From Enterocloster alcoholdehydrogenati (lineage in GTDB: Bacteria; Bacillota; Clostridia; Lachnospirales; Lachnospiraceae): a stretch of 64,000 nt of DNA. The notes under the pieces are model-generated. The model was not told where the DNA came from. It made no database searches and saw only the letters and a program-made list of their open reading frames with translations. The stretch is taken from assembly GCF_013282095.1 (NCBI RefSeq), contig NZ_BLTJ01000002.1, forward strand, positions 1 through 64,000, written 5' to 3'. The first letter of the stretch is position 1. Each line of letters opens with the position of its first letter. Below, in pieces: positions 24,600 through 33,667 of this stretch. A program made the position numbers and the translations under genes.

Positions 24600-25478
24600 A
24601 TGCACTTTGTAAAAACGAAAAGTATCTTATCATCTAAAAATGGGATGAATTTATATCGCGGCTGTACTCATGGCTGTATATACTGCGACTCAAGAAGCAA
24701 GTGTTATCACATGGAACATGACTTTGAAGATATTGAAATCAAAGAAAATGCTATTGAGCTATTAGAAAATACCCTTAAACGGAAACGTGAAAAATGTATG
24801 TTGGGTACAGGCTCTATGACAGACCCGTATATCCCCCTGGAAAACAAACTGGGGAATGTCCGCAAGGCATTGGCTTTAGCAAACCAATACGGTTTTGGCT
24901 TCACTTTAATAACCAAATCCGACCAAGTATTGCGGGACTTAGATCTTTTGAAGGCTATCCATGATAAAACAAAGTGTGTCGTGCAAATGACGCTGACCAC
25001 CTTTGATGAAGATTTATGTAAGAAGATTGAGCCGAACGTAAGCACAACAAAGGAACGAGTTGCGGCTCTGAAAAAAATGAATGAAGCAGGTATTCCCACC
25101 GTTGTCTGGCTTTGCCCCATTCTTCCATTCATCAATGACACAGAAGAAAATATCAGAGGGATTTTAGAATATTGTATTGAAGCAAACGTATATGGCATTA
25201 TTTGCTTTGGAATGGGACTAACACTCCGTGAGGGAAACAGAGAGTATTTTTACAATCAGTTGGATCGGTTATTTCCTCACCTGAAAGATAAATATATACG
25301 CACTTATGGTATGCAGTACCAGCTTAATAGTCCTAAAAACAATGCACTGATGAAAATGTTTCATCAAATGTGCGAAGACAGCGGAATAATCCACGATAAC
25401 CAGAAAATATTTGAGTATCTGTATCGTTTTGAGGAAAAAAACGCCCCTGTTCAGCTAAACTTATTTGACTTAATTTAA
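24600..25478 (+). CDS. SPL-like radical SAM protein (COG1533) with clamp-binding-like tail
   Basis: 292 residues. Radical SAM protein related to spore photoproduct lyase (COG1533, SplB-like). The cluster motif is CTHGCIYCDSRSKCY (about residue 23), followed by LGTGSMTDPYIPLE and LITKSDQVLRDLDLL in a partial TIM barrel. Start at ATG 24600 follows GAGGAT; an upstream TTG (24582) is less likely. The C-terminus reads PVQLNLFDLI, where QLNLF matches the beta-clamp binding consensus and resembles the end of PolC in this window. Substrate unknown; a DNA-associated role is inferred. The gene is visibly more AT-rich than its neighbours, suggesting transfer. Confidence 0.85.
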   Translation: MHFVKTKSILSSKNGMNLYRGCTHGCIYCDSRSKCYHMEHDFEDIEIKENAIELLENTLKRKREKCMLGTGSMTDPYIPLENKLGNVRKALALANQYGFGFTLITKSDQVLRDLDLLKAIHDKTKCVVQMTLTTFDEDLCKKIEPNVSTTKERVAALKKMNEAGIPTVVWLCPILPFINDTEENIRGILEYCIEANVYGIICFGMGLTLREGNREYFYNQLDRLFPHLKDKYIRTYGMQYQLNSPKNNALMKMFHQMCEDSGIIHDNQKIFEYLYRFEEKNAPVQLNLFDLI

Positions 25479-25552
25479 ACCCAACGGCAAACAAAAAAGT
25501 CAGTGGAACCCCTCACCCGGCTCAAAAGCGTGGCAATATACTGTTGAAAAAA

Positions 25553-25599
25553 ATATAGATTTACTGCCGCTCCTTAAAGAGACAGCAGTAAATCTATAT
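25553..25599 (-). terminator. Terminator of the flavodiiron protein gene
   Basis: Perfect 15-bp inverted repeat (25553-25567 with 25585-25599, 17-nt loop). On the minus strand it is followed by TTTTTTT, placing it as the terminator of the gene ending at 25617. Confidence 0.85.
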
Positions 25600-25616
25600 A
25601 TCATAATGTCAGCACA

Positions 25617-27407
25617 CTAAATTGGTTCAAAATCAGCGGCTCCGTGTTTGCATAACGGGCAGATGATATCCTCCGGCAGCGTGTCGCCTTCATAGATATA
25701 GCCGCATACCTTGCAGACAAAGCCCTTTTTGCCCTCGGTCTGAGGCCTGGGCTTTACGTTGTTCTGATAGTAGGTATATGTCATGGTCTCACGGTCGCTC
25801 ATCACTCTGGCTTCCGTAACAGAGCATATAAACATACCGTGGGTGTCCAGATCCACATACTGTTCTACCTTCAGGGACATAAACGCATTGATATATTTGG
25901 GAAGGAAGGTCAGGCCATTGTCAGAACGGCAGATCTCCATGCCGGCAAACTTATCCGTCTGTCTTCCACTCTGAAATCCAAACGTTTCAAATACCTTAAA
26001 CGGCGCTTCCACGGACAGACAGTTGACGTTCATAACGCCGGTCTGCCTGATCACATGATGCGAGTAGTTGGCCTTGTTAATATTTACAGCCACGCGCAGC
26101 GGAGTATCGGTAAGCTGGGTCACTGTGTTGACAATCAGACCGTTATCCCTTGTTCCGTCGTTGGACGTCACGACATAGAGACCGTAGCCAATCTTAAAGA
26201 GAGCCTTCATATCGTGTTTATTGGCTGTATTTTCAGAACGGGCAATGTATTCCTCGCAGAGCTCTGCAGCCATCTGCTCGATCTGCTCCCGATTTTCACT
26301 GCTTATGGCAGACTGGATGGTTATCTTATCCTTTAACCAGGTGATATCCTTTGAAGATGCAAACATGGCCTTCATGGTTTTTGCCGCCTGGGGCGCCCAG
26401 GAACCATTTTCAATGAGACCGATGGTGCGCTTACGGTAGCCACGTTCCGTAAGGTGGTCGATAAAGGTTTTCATAAACGGGAAAATATCAGCGTTATAGG
26501 TTGTAGTAGCCAGCACCAGCTTGCCGTAGCAGAAGGCATATTCCACAGCCTTTGACATATCCATACGGGCCAGATCGCAGAGCACTACCTCCGGGCAGTT
26601 TTTCTCCTTTAATCTGGATGCCAGAAGCTCCACGGCCTTCTTTGTGTTTCCATACACAGAAGTATAGGCGATCACCACTCCGTCCGATTCCGCCTCATAG
26701 GAGGACCAGATGCTGTATTTTTCAAGATAATGACCCAGATTTTCCTTCAAAACCGGTCCATGCAGAGGGCAGATGATCTGAATATCAAGACTTGCTGCCG
26801 CTTTTAACAGGTTCTGAACCTGTGCGCCGTATTTTCCAACGATGCCAATGTAGTAGCGGCGGGCCTCGTCATCCCAGTCCTCTTCCACATCCAGAGCTCC
26901 GAACTTGCCGAAACCATCTGCTGAAAACAGAATTTTATCTGCTGCATCATAGGTCACCATTACCTCCGGCCAGTGTACCATGGGCGCAAATACAAAGGTC
27001 AGCACATGGGTTCCCAGGGTAAGCATATCCCCGTTTGCCACCTCCAGGGTACGGCCGTTGAGATCCATCTCAGGGAAAAACTGCTTCATCATGGCAAAGG
27101 CTTTAGCGTTAGATACAATGGTGGTGTTGGGGTAGACCTTCATAAAATTGTGGATGTTGGCGGAGTGATCCGGCTCCATATGCTGAATGATCAGATAATC
27201 CGGCGCTTTCCCCTTTAAAATCTCAGCCAGGTTGTCCAGCCACTCATGGGTAAATCTTGCGTCTACGGTATCCATAACCGCCGTCTTTTCATCGCAGATC
27301 ACATAGGAATTGTAACACATCCCATTAGGAACCTGATACTGTCCCTCAAACAGATCGACGCTGTGGTCATTCACGCCTGCATAGATAATGTCTCTGGTAA
27401 TTTCCAT
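25617..27407 (-). CDS. Multidomain flavodiiron protein (beta-lactamase/flavodoxin/flavin reductase/rubredoxin)
   Basis: About 596 residues, cytoplasmic O2/NO-reducing flavodiiron protein. Domains: MBL-fold diiron core (1-245) with ligands in HMEPDH (about residue 78), VHWPE (about 142), SADGFG (about 161) and PLHGPV (about 220); FMN flavodoxin domain (about 247-395) with YTSVYGNTKKA; flavin-reductase domain (about 405-555) starting IGYGLYVVTS; C-terminal rubredoxin-like domain with CKVCGYIYEG and CPLCKHG (about 560-596). All iron ligands are intact. The fusion lets electrons pass from a flavin reductase/rubredoxin within one chain, suited to oxygen or NO detoxification in an anaerobe. The ATG at 27407 is preferred over 27431 because AAGGA falls between them. 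Confidence 0.94.
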   Translation of the reverse strand: MEITRDIIYAGVNDHSVDLFEGQYQVPNGMCYNSYVICDEKTAVMDTVDARFTHEWLDNLAEILKGKAPDYLIIQHMEPDHSANIHNFMKVYPNTTIVSNAKAFAMMKQFFPEMDLNGRTLEVANGDMLTLGTHVLTFVFAPMVHWPEVMVTYDAADKILFSADGFGKFGALDVEEDWDDEARRYYIGIVGKYGAQVQNLLKAAASLDIQIICPLHGPVLKENLGHYLEKYSIWSSYEAESDGVVIAYTSVYGNTKKAVELLASRLKEKNCPEVVLCDLARMDMSKAVEYAFCYGKLVLATTTYNADIFPFMKTFIDHLTERGYRKRTIGLIENGSWAPQAAKTMKAMFASSKDITWLKDKITIQSAISSENREQIEQMAAELCEEYIARSENTANKHDMKALFKIGYGLYVVTSNDGTRDNGLIVNTVTQLTDTPLRVAVNINKANYSHHVIRQTGVMNVNCLSVEAPFKVFETFGFQSGRQTDKFAGMEICRSDNGLTFLPKYINAFMSLKVEQYVDLDTHGMFICSVTEARVMSDRETMTYTYYQNNVKPRPQTEGKKGFVCKVCGYIYEGDTLPEDIICPLCKHGAADFEPI

Positions 27408-27591
27408 TGTTATACCCGTTCCTTTCTGCATTATATGTTTATTCTACCACGGGTTTTATGAATTTTCCATCTATAGTTTGTTAAATTTTTATTTATTTCC
27501 GTTTTTACTTTCCTTCCTGCCATACCATCCAATATTCCAGTTCTCCGTATCCTCATCCCGATTTTTCCTCTGAATTGTAAACTGCGTTCTC

Positions 27592-27786
27592 TCATAAAAC
27601 ACAAAGGCCCTGGTATTCTTTGCGTATACGCTTCAGCTCAGCCTCTGCCAGCATCCCCTTCCCCCTTCCATAATGATCCTTCCAATACAGGGGAGGGATA
27701 AAATTATGGGCTTTAAGATTGGTGCCCAGCCAAATGGCGGCGATCGCGCCGATCTCATTGCTGGGCATCGTCCGTATCATTTCCAT
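27592..27786 (-). pseudogene. GNAT acetyltransferase N-terminal remnant
   Basis: 64 codons resembling the start of a GNAT N-acetyltransferase of the 'AAIWL-x-TN-x-KAHNFIP-x-x-YW' type, running to GMLAEAEL. The acetyl-CoA binding half is absent and the frame then diverges. Most likely a truncated, dead gene. Confidence 0.55.
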
Positions 27787-27800
27787 TCTCTTTTTTTCAT

Positions 27801-28112
27801 TCAGGTTTTATATCCTGTGGTTTTACCATACCTTCCCTGTAAAATCCATGGATTTACCGCTGTCAGCGACGGATTTGCATTCGGATCATGATTTGCTAAC
27901 GACTCTATACAGTTTTCATCAAGGCTCTGTTCCCTGATCCATGCCAGAGAGTTCTTCTGCGCTTCTTTATCAGACGCAATACCAGACGGAATCATCTCTC
28001 TCCAGCTTTTTTCTGCATAACCGCCATCAGATAATAGGATGATTCGCTGCATCCAGAACATTATTTCATTTATAAAAAGGGTATACCACATTTGTGACAT
28101 ACCCTGACACAT
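27801..28112 (-). pseudogene. Metallo-beta-lactamase-fold hydrolase C-terminal remnant
   Basis: About 103 codons. The centre (ILLSDGGYAEKSW...MIPSGIASDKEAQKNSL...ANHDPN) resembles the last third of AHL-lactonase-like MBL-fold hydrolases, keeping the late Asp and His metal positions. The HxHxDH half is missing, and the first ~22 residues look unrelated. With the adjacent GNAT fragment it marks a decayed segment. Confidence 0.5.
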
Positions 28113-28121
28113 TCAGTCTTT

Positions 28122-30059
28122 TTACAGTGATCCAATAGAAAGCGCCGTTTTTAAAGCGTCCGCTGTTACAGTAACTGCATTTCCCGGAGAATGCCTGGCT
28201 TCCCCAATCACGAAAACCTGCGGCGCAAATTCAGACACAGCTTCACTTAGCGGATTATTAGAACGCGTTCCCATGGCCAGTACAATATTGTCATACCCTC
28301 TTACAGAACGCAGAGAACCATCTTTGGCCATATACTCAATGCCATCAGGATAAAACCGGGTTATCCTTGCATCTGGATACAGAAAAACATGATTTCGTTC
28401 AAATCTTTCAAACATATATCTCCGATTCTCCGGAGCAATCTCCGCTGCAATCGTAGATTTCATTTCTGCAACAGCGACATGATGGCCGCGTTCTGCCAGA
28501 TATTCTGCCGTCTCACATCCGATCATTCCTCCCCCTGCAACAATCACCTTTTTTCCAACAGCACCTTTTCCTGCAAGCATATCCTGTGCAGTTATATAAC
28601 CGCAATCTGATAAACCGGGAATCGACGGCAGCAGCGGCAGAGAGCCTGTAGCCAGAATAACTGCATCCGGCGCAAGGGAACGGATGGATTCCAAGGCAGC
28701 CTCCGTATTAAGGCGTACTTTTACACCGGCTTTTTCACAGCGCACGATCATAGCGCGGACAGCAGCGGAAATCTGTCCTTTTCCTGTCGGATATGCAGCA
28801 ATGCGAAAACTTCCGCCAAGTTCGCTGTCCTTTTCAAATAAGGTAACCGAATGGCCGAACACTGCGCACGCCCAGGCAGCATACAGGCCGGCGGGACCGC
28901 CGCCTACCACTGCAACCCTCTTTTTTACTGCGGCGGGTTGCCATTCCCCTTCTCTTCCTACACAGGGATTCAGGGCACAGGTAATCGGCTTTCCAGCAAA
29001 CATATTTGGAACACACCCAAGCAGACAGCCTATACACGGCATCAATTCCTCCAGCTTTCCTGACCTGGCCTTATTGGGAAGTTCCGGATCAGCAATGCTT
29101 TGTCTCCCAAACGCAACCAGATCGGCACGGCCCTGTTTTACAAGCAGTTCCGCATATTGCGGTTCTGTAAATCTTCCCACTGTGATCACAGGAACAGAAA
29201 CAGCGCGCTTGATTTCACTGGTCAGATCCCCGTTAAAGCCTCCGTGTGTCATACCGGGTGCCCACATAAATTCATCATGCAGATGAACCGAACGCGTAAC
29301 ATGAAGTGCATCCACGCCACATTCCTGCTCCAGATAGGCGGCTGCGGCTGCCGCATCCTGAACGCTCTGACCGCCCTCCACTTCATCACAGGCATTGATT
29401 CGGCAGAGAACCGGGATACTTCCTCCAGTTTTGCGCCGGATATTTTCGATGATCAGACGCGGCAGACGCATTCTGTTTTCAAAGCAGCCTCCAAATTCAT
29501 CCGTGCGATGGTTTGTCCGTTCGGAAATAAATGTACTTACCAGATAACCATGAGCACAATGCACCTCCACCATATCAATCCCTGCCTGCTGGGCTCTTCT
29601 GGCTGCGTCTCCATAGCACTCGATCACATGGTAAAGTTCTTCCGTGGAAATGGCTTCCGGTATTTCCCTGCCGCAGGAAACCGGGATGGAACTGGCTGCT
29701 TTCAGAGGATATCCGGTAAGCCGGGAATTTCCCTCCGGGCCTGCGTGCTGAAGCTGAATCGAAACTTTCGCTCCATATCTGTGGCAGTTCTCCGCCACCT
29801 GCCGAAAACTGGCGATGGTATAATCTGAAAAAAGGCATGGCTTGTGCGGTCCGCCCTTTGCCTGATAGTAAACCACGGTAGACTCAATGGTTATCAGTCC
29901 AAAACCACCCTTTGCGCGTGCTGTATAGTAGGCAAGAGAACGGTCGCTGAGGGTTCCGTCCGGATTGGCAAGATTGTTCCCCATCGGAGGCACCACAAAA
30001 CGGTTAGGAACGGTCACACTGCCGATCTGAATGGGTTTAAACATAATTGAAAATTTCAT
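28122..30059 (-). CDS. OYE-type NADH-dependent flavin oxidoreductase (2,4-dienoyl-CoA reductase/BaiCD-like)
   Basis: 645 residues. An N-terminal old-yellow-enzyme TIM barrel (1-340, PNRFVVPPMGNN, HAGPEGNSR, CAHGYLVSTFISERTNHRTDEFGG) binds FMN. The Fe-S loop is CIGCLLGCVPNMFAGKPITCALNP (about residues 342-365). Two nucleotide-binding domains follow with VVGGGPAGLYAAWAC (about 385) and VAGGGMIGCETAEYL (about 510). This architecture matches FadH, enoate reductases and the bile-acid enzymes BaiCD/BaiH, which reduce activated C=C bonds. The substrate here is unknown. It is third in an operon after a TIM-barrel isomerase-like gene and aroE, suggesting an unsaturated cyclic or aromatic-derived acid. 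Confidence 0.92.
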   Translation of the reverse strand: MKFSIMFKPIQIGSVTVPNRFVVPPMGNNLANPDGTLSDRSLAYYTARAKGGFGLITIESTVVYYQAKGGPHKPCLFSDYTIASFRQVAENCHRYGAKVSIQLQHAGPEGNSRLTGYPLKAASSIPVSCGREIPEAISTEELYHVIECYGDAARRAQQAGIDMVEVHCAHGYLVSTFISERTNHRTDEFGGCFENRMRLPRLIIENIRRKTGGSIPVLCRINACDEVEGGQSVQDAAAAAAYLEQECGVDALHVTRSVHLHDEFMWAPGMTHGGFNGDLTSEIKRAVSVPVITVGRFTEPQYAELLVKQGRADLVAFGRQSIADPELPNKARSGKLEELMPCIGCLLGCVPNMFAGKPITCALNPCVGREGEWQPAAVKKRVAVVGGGPAGLYAAWACAVFGHSVTLFEKDSELGGSFRIAAYPTGKGQISAAVRAMIVRCEKAGVKVRLNTEAALESIRSLAPDAVILATGSLPLLPSIPGLSDCGYITAQDMLAGKGAVGKKVIVAGGGMIGCETAEYLAERGHHVAVAEMKSTIAAEIAPENRRYMFERFERNHVFLYPDARITRFYPDGIEYMAKDGSLRSVRGYDNIVLAMGTRSNNPLSEAVSEFAPQVFVIGEARHSPGNAVTVTADALKTALSIGSL

Positions 30060-30116
30060 AATCTCTGTATCCCCTTTCTCCAGAAAGGATTTCTTCAGGC
30101 GAACAGCCCATCCTTT

Positions 30117-31001
30117 TTACTCCCCTCTGTCAGAAAAAAATTGCTCCTGTAATTCTCTCCATGGCATCTCCTGTCCGGTGAACAGCTTAAATGCGGCAGC
30201 CCCCTGCCGCAGCAGCATTCCAGTTCCTCCGATTACAGTCCTGCATCCCGCTGCCTTTGCATCTGACACCAAACGGGTTTCCAGCGGATTATAGATTGTA
30301 TCGGCCACAACCAGATCCGGGCGGAGCAATGAAGGATCCACCAGGGATATGCCATCCATAGGCTTCATTCCTACCTTTGTTGCGTTAATGAGGATATCGC
30401 TCTCACGAACAGCTTCAGAGAATACCCTGTCATCCTCTATATCACATATAGATACGCTGCAGTTTAACTCCGAATCTGTCAGCCTCTTTACGATCTGTCT
30501 CCCGTTTTCATAAAATTCGTCCATCCGATTGAAAATGACGATCTTTGAAATGCCCTCCATGGCTGCCTGGACACAAATGGCAGTAGCTGCACCGCCCGTA
30601 CCAAGCAGAACTGCCTTTTTTCCCTGAAGTTTTACGCCATGAGCGCGGAGATTGTCGGTAAAACCAATACCGTCCGTATTATAGCCGATCAGTTTTCCCT
30701 CATCTGTCACCTTTACTGTATTGCAGGCTCCGATCCGTTCTGCAGCCGGTGTGATTTCATCTAAATACTTCATAACCGCAGTCTTATCCGGCATTGTGAC
30801 ATTAAATCCCTTCACATGAAACGCCTTAATCGCCGCGATCCCTTCCTCCAGTTTATCCAAAGGTACATCAAAGGCAAGATAAACAGCATCGATACCCGCC
30901 CTGTCAAAGCTGTAATTATATATGGCCGGAGAACCGGAATGGCCGATCGGAGAACCGATCAGGCAGTAAAGCTGGGTGCGTCCTGAAATGTTATGTTCCA
31001 T
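30117..31001 (-). CDS. aroE: Shikimate/quinate dehydrogenase family protein
   Basis: 294-residue AroE-fold enzyme. The substrate-binding N-domain has IGSPIGHSGSPAIYN (residues 16-30), the catalytic Lys in NVTMPDKTA (about 68-76) and Asp in YNTDGIGF (about 108). The NAD(P) Rossmann motif is LGTGGAATAI (about 132), and the C-terminal IGGTGMLLRQGAAAF closes the active site. It could be biosynthetic shikimate dehydrogenase or a quinate/shikimate dehydrogenase. Its setting in a putative catabolic operon, without other aro genes, favours a catabolic or dual-specificity paralogue. AGGAGG precedes the ATG; 29 nt from the upstream gene. Confidence 0.88.
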   Translation of the reverse strand: MEHNISGRTQLYCLIGSPIGHSGSPAIYNYSFDRAGIDAVYLAFDVPLDKLEEGIAAIKAFHVKGFNVTMPDKTAVMKYLDEITPAAERIGACNTVKVTDEGKLIGYNTDGIGFTDNLRAHGVKLQGKKAVLLGTGGAATAICVQAAMEGISKIVIFNRMDEFYENGRQIVKRLTDSELNCSVSICDIEDDRVFSEAVRESDILINATKVGMKPMDGISLVDPSLLRPDLVVADTIYNPLETRLVSDAKAAGCRTVIGGTGMLLRQGAAAFKLFTGQEMPWRELQEQFFSDRGE

Positions 31002-31030
31002 CTTATCTTTCCTCCTTGCTCTGTGTTGTT

Positions 31031-31870
31031 TTATATCAGTTCCGGCCAGTCAGATTTTAAGAGGCTCACGACGGAATCGTAGTTTTCCCTCGCCGCGGAT
31101 ATAATCCCATGTGAGAGGATTTCATCGCTGATCACCTCAACGGCCACAACGGCGGGAACAGCGCCTTTTTTACGAATCATGTTCAGAAAACCAGCCGTAT
31201 TTCCCGCCCCTGTTCCCGGCATCATACGGTCATGCATGGATTCATCACGCAGGACGCTGCCGGCATAGGGTTGCGGACGGACATCATTCAGCTGAATGGC
31301 AATGATTTTATCAGCCGGAATTTCCTTAAGAATATCCGGAGCGTAAGAATATCCGGAACGGATCCAATGCCAGGAATCTAATATCAGTCCGGTATTGCGG
31401 CAGCCAGCTGCTAAAATAACCGCCCAGGCTTTCTCTATATTTGGCAGGCCGCTGTACGGCATAGGCTCTATGGCAATTATGTACTGCCCTGCTCTCCGGC
31501 ACAGTTCCTCCAGTTTCTGTGCGGTATATTCTATGGAATAATTTTCCATAAGTCCGCAGTTAATATGTTTTACTCCAAACAAGTCACACATATGAAAACA
31601 GATCTGCTCTTTATACATCTGTTCATAGGAGCGCCTGCGTTCCGCCCACTGGACGATATATTCTACCTCTGTGACGCGCATATCATATTTTTTCAGAATT
31701 TCAAGCATATCCGTATCAGACATTCCCTCATTTAAGGCGTCTGCATAGTTTTCCGCCCGCAGACCGATCCCTTCAAAACCGGCAGCTTTTGCGGCAGAAA
31801 CACGCTCTTCAAAAGAGCACTGATCTCCCAGCGTCCATGAACTGATGGTAATTGGACATTTTTGTGACAT
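31031..31870 (-). CDS. Xylose-isomerase-like TIM-barrel protein (possible 3-dehydroshikimate dehydratase)
   Basis: 279 residues of the COG1082 sugar phosphate isomerase/epimerase (AP-endonuclease 2-like) family. Putative metal ligands: Glu in AIEPMPY (about residue 133), Asp in LILDSWHW (about 162), Glu in VAVEVISDE (about 244). The usual His position on the strand AIQLND is Gln. The family includes inosose dehydratases, hydroxypyruvate isomerases and 3-dehydroshikimate dehydratases. The next gene, aroE, works on dehydroshikimate, which makes the last option attractive but unproven. First gene of the minus-strand operon, divergent from the LysR gene. AGGAGG precedes the ATG. Confidence 0.78.
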   Translation of the reverse strand: MSQKCPITISSWTLGDQCSFEERVSAAKAAGFEGIGLRAENYADALNEGMSDTDMLEILKKYDMRVTEVEYIVQWAERRRSYEQMYKEQICFHMCDLFGVKHINCGLMENYSIEYTAQKLEELCRRAGQYIIAIEPMPYSGLPNIEKAWAVILAAGCRNTGLILDSWHWIRSGYSYAPDILKEIPADKIIAIQLNDVRPQPYAGSVLRDESMHDRMMPGTGAGNTAGFLNMIRKKGAVPAVVAVEVISDEILSHGIISAARENYDSVVSLLKSDWPELI

Positions 31871-32004
31871 TGCACATTCCTCCTGTATTTTTCTGTTTTC
31901 CCTTCCGGCCCGGAACAGACGGGACAGCCAATCGTCATGTCTGACGGTAAATCCAGTTTAGCGTTGTGCGTGATAAATAGCAAATAAATATTTTTAATAA
32001 AATT

Positions 32005-32019
32005 ATAGATATTATCTAT
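32005..32019. promoter_or_regulatory. Putative LysR-type operator
   Basis: The sequence ATAGAT-ATT-ATCTAT is a perfect inverted repeat containing a T-N11-A core, in the divergent gap between the TIM-barrel gene and the LysR gene. A TATAAT at 32029-32034 lies just downstream on the plus strand, so binding could autoregulate the LysR gene and control the operon. Confidence 0.6.
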
Positions 32020-32060
32020 GATTTATCCTATAATATTTCTGTAAGAAGGAGGATGCCGGG

Positions 32061-32960
32061 ATGAACCTGTTTTATTTACGTTATTTTGTTACACTGGCCC
32101 ATGTACAGCATTATACAAAGGCAGCCGAACAGCTATGTATTACACAGCCAAGCTTAAGCCACGCAATTACTCAAATGGAAAAGGAGCTTGGGCTTCCTCT
32201 TTTTGAAAAAAACGGACGCAACACAACGCTGACTCGGTATGGAGAGGAGTTTTTAGCCTGCGCGGAACATACATTGTCTGCACTGGACGCGGGAATCGAA
32301 TCCCTTCAGCGAAGTGCCCGCGGAGAGGGAATGATCCGGTTGGGATTGCTGCGAACACTGGGGATTGAGTTTATTCCCCGCCTGGCTGCAGGGTTTCTGA
32401 AAGAAAATCCTGATTTAGATGTGCAGTTTACCTTTCATACAGGAGTGACTCAAACGCTGCTGGATGGACTGGCCGCCAGGAAATTTGATTTAGTATTTTG
32501 TTCTCAGCCCCCGGCTCAATTAAAATTCACCGCAGTACGGGTACAAAAGCAGCATCTTGTTTTAATCGTTCCCAGAGATCATCCGCTTGCCCTGCGCAAT
32601 GCCATTGATTTGGCGGAAACAGCCCCTTATCCCCAGGTTTTTTTTGAAAAAAGTTCCGGCATACGGTCTGTGGTAGATAAGATGTTTGCGCAGATCGGCA
32701 TAATTCCGCAAATTGCTTACGAAACAGAAGAAGATCAGGTGATCGCAGGACTGGTTGCGCAGGGATTTGGAGCTGCGGTCGTTCCCTATATGGACTTATT
32801 ATTAAAACTGGATCTCAAGATTTTACAAATCAGATCTCCCTCCTATACGCGGGATCTCTTTATGGTAAATGACGACCGCATATTTATGCCGCCCTGTGTG
32901 CGCCGCTTCCGTCAGTTCGTCCTTGACGGAAAAACTCTCCAGTGGTCAGAAACGATATAA
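32061..32960 (+). CDS. LysR-family transcriptional regulator
   Basis: 299 residues. N-terminal winged helix-turn-helix (1-60; YTKAAEQLCITQPSLSHAITQMEKELG) and a C-terminal periplasmic-binding-like effector domain (about 90-290) with LGLLRTLGIEFIPRL. Normal length. AAGGAGGATG is upstream of the ATG. Divergently transcribed from the TIM-barrel/aroE/OYE operon with 190 bp between, which is the standard LysR arrangement, so it likely controls that operon. The effector is unknown. It converges on ttdB at a shared terminator. Confidence 0.93.
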   Translation: MNLFYLRYFVTLAHVQHYTKAAEQLCITQPSLSHAITQMEKELGLPLFEKNGRNTTLTRYGEEFLACAEHTLSALDAGIESLQRSARGEGMIRLGLLRTLGIEFIPRLAAGFLKENPDLDVQFTFHTGVTQTLLDGLAARKFDLVFCSQPPAQLKFTAVRVQKQHLVLIVPRDHPLALRNAIDLAETAPYPQVFFEKSSGIRSVVDKMFAQIGIIPQIAYETEEDQVIAGLVAQGFGAAVVPYMDLLLKLDLKILQIRSPSYTRDLFMVNDDRIFMPPCVRRFRQFVLDGKTLQWSETI

Positions 32961-32999
32961 GGAGTATTGGCTTAAACCATACCCTCAAAGGCACAATAA

Positions 33000-33040
33000 A
33001 GGCGGTATGACCCATTTTCAGATACATACCGCCTGCTTTT
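33000..33040. terminator. Bidirectional terminator, lysR / ttdB
   Basis: 10-bp perfect stem AGGCGGTATG (33000-33009) with CATACCGCCT (33025-33034). The plus strand ends in CTTTTTT and the minus strand in TTTATT, serving both converging genes. Confidence 0.85.
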
Positions 33041-33667
33041 TTACTTAATATAGCTTACGTGTCTGCAGATTTCTTCGTAAACAGCTTCTTTCCTCTCATT
33101 AAAGACTACCTTGTTTTCTTCAAAGAGATTGCGCCCCTGAGTATCGATGGATACAATCAGTGGGCCAAATTCCTTCACGCGGCAGTTCCAAAGTGTTTCC
33201 GGCATTCCAAGGTCTCTCCACTCCGCCCGGATGATTTCTTCCACTTCCACTGCCGCAACCACTGCATTTCCCGCCGGAAACACACAGTGAATCGCCTTAT
33301 AATTTTTGCAGGCATACTCTGTATTCGGTCCCATCCCCCCTTTTCCGATAATCACTTTCACTCCGGTCAGTTCCACAAACTCCTTCTCAAACTTTTCCAT
33401 TCTCATACTGGTCGTCGGTCCTACTGAAACCATCTCAAATTTATCATTTTCCAGCGGGCGGACAATTGGGCCGGCATGAAAGATTGCCGCATCGCGGACA
33501 TCCACCGGCAATTCTCTGTGCCCCTCCACAAGACGCCTGTGCGCTACATCGCGGCAAGTTGTCATGCTGCCGTCTAAGTATATGATATCTCCAATATGTA
33601 TATCCTCCAGATCCTTTGCACAGATTGGCGTAATCAAAACTTTCTTTCCATCTCTCATCTCTACCAT
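33041..33667 (-). CDS. ttdB: L(+)-tartrate dehydratase beta subunit
   Basis: 208-residue beta subunit of an Fe-S class I fumarase-type hydratase, closer by recalled pattern to E. coli TtdB than to fumarase. Conserved stretches: [20 protein letters not shown] (about residue 63), [12 protein letters not shown] (about 80), VIGKGGMG (about 107), and the [19 protein letters not shown] block (about 165-183). With TtdA it dehydrates L-tartrate to oxaloacetate. The start ATG overlaps the ttdA stop by one base (TAATG), so the subunits are translationally coupled. Confidence 0.9.
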   Translation of the reverse strand: MVEMRDGKKVLITPICAKDLEDIHIGDIIYLDGSMTTCRDVAHRRLVEGHRELPVDVRDAAIFHAGPIVRPLENDKFEMVSVGPTTSMRMEKFEKEFVELTGVKVIIGKGGMGPNTEYACKNYKAIHCVFPAGNAVVAAVEVEEIIRAEWRDLGMPETLWNCRVKEFGPLIVSIDTQGRNLFEENKVVFNERKEAVYEEICRHVSYIK

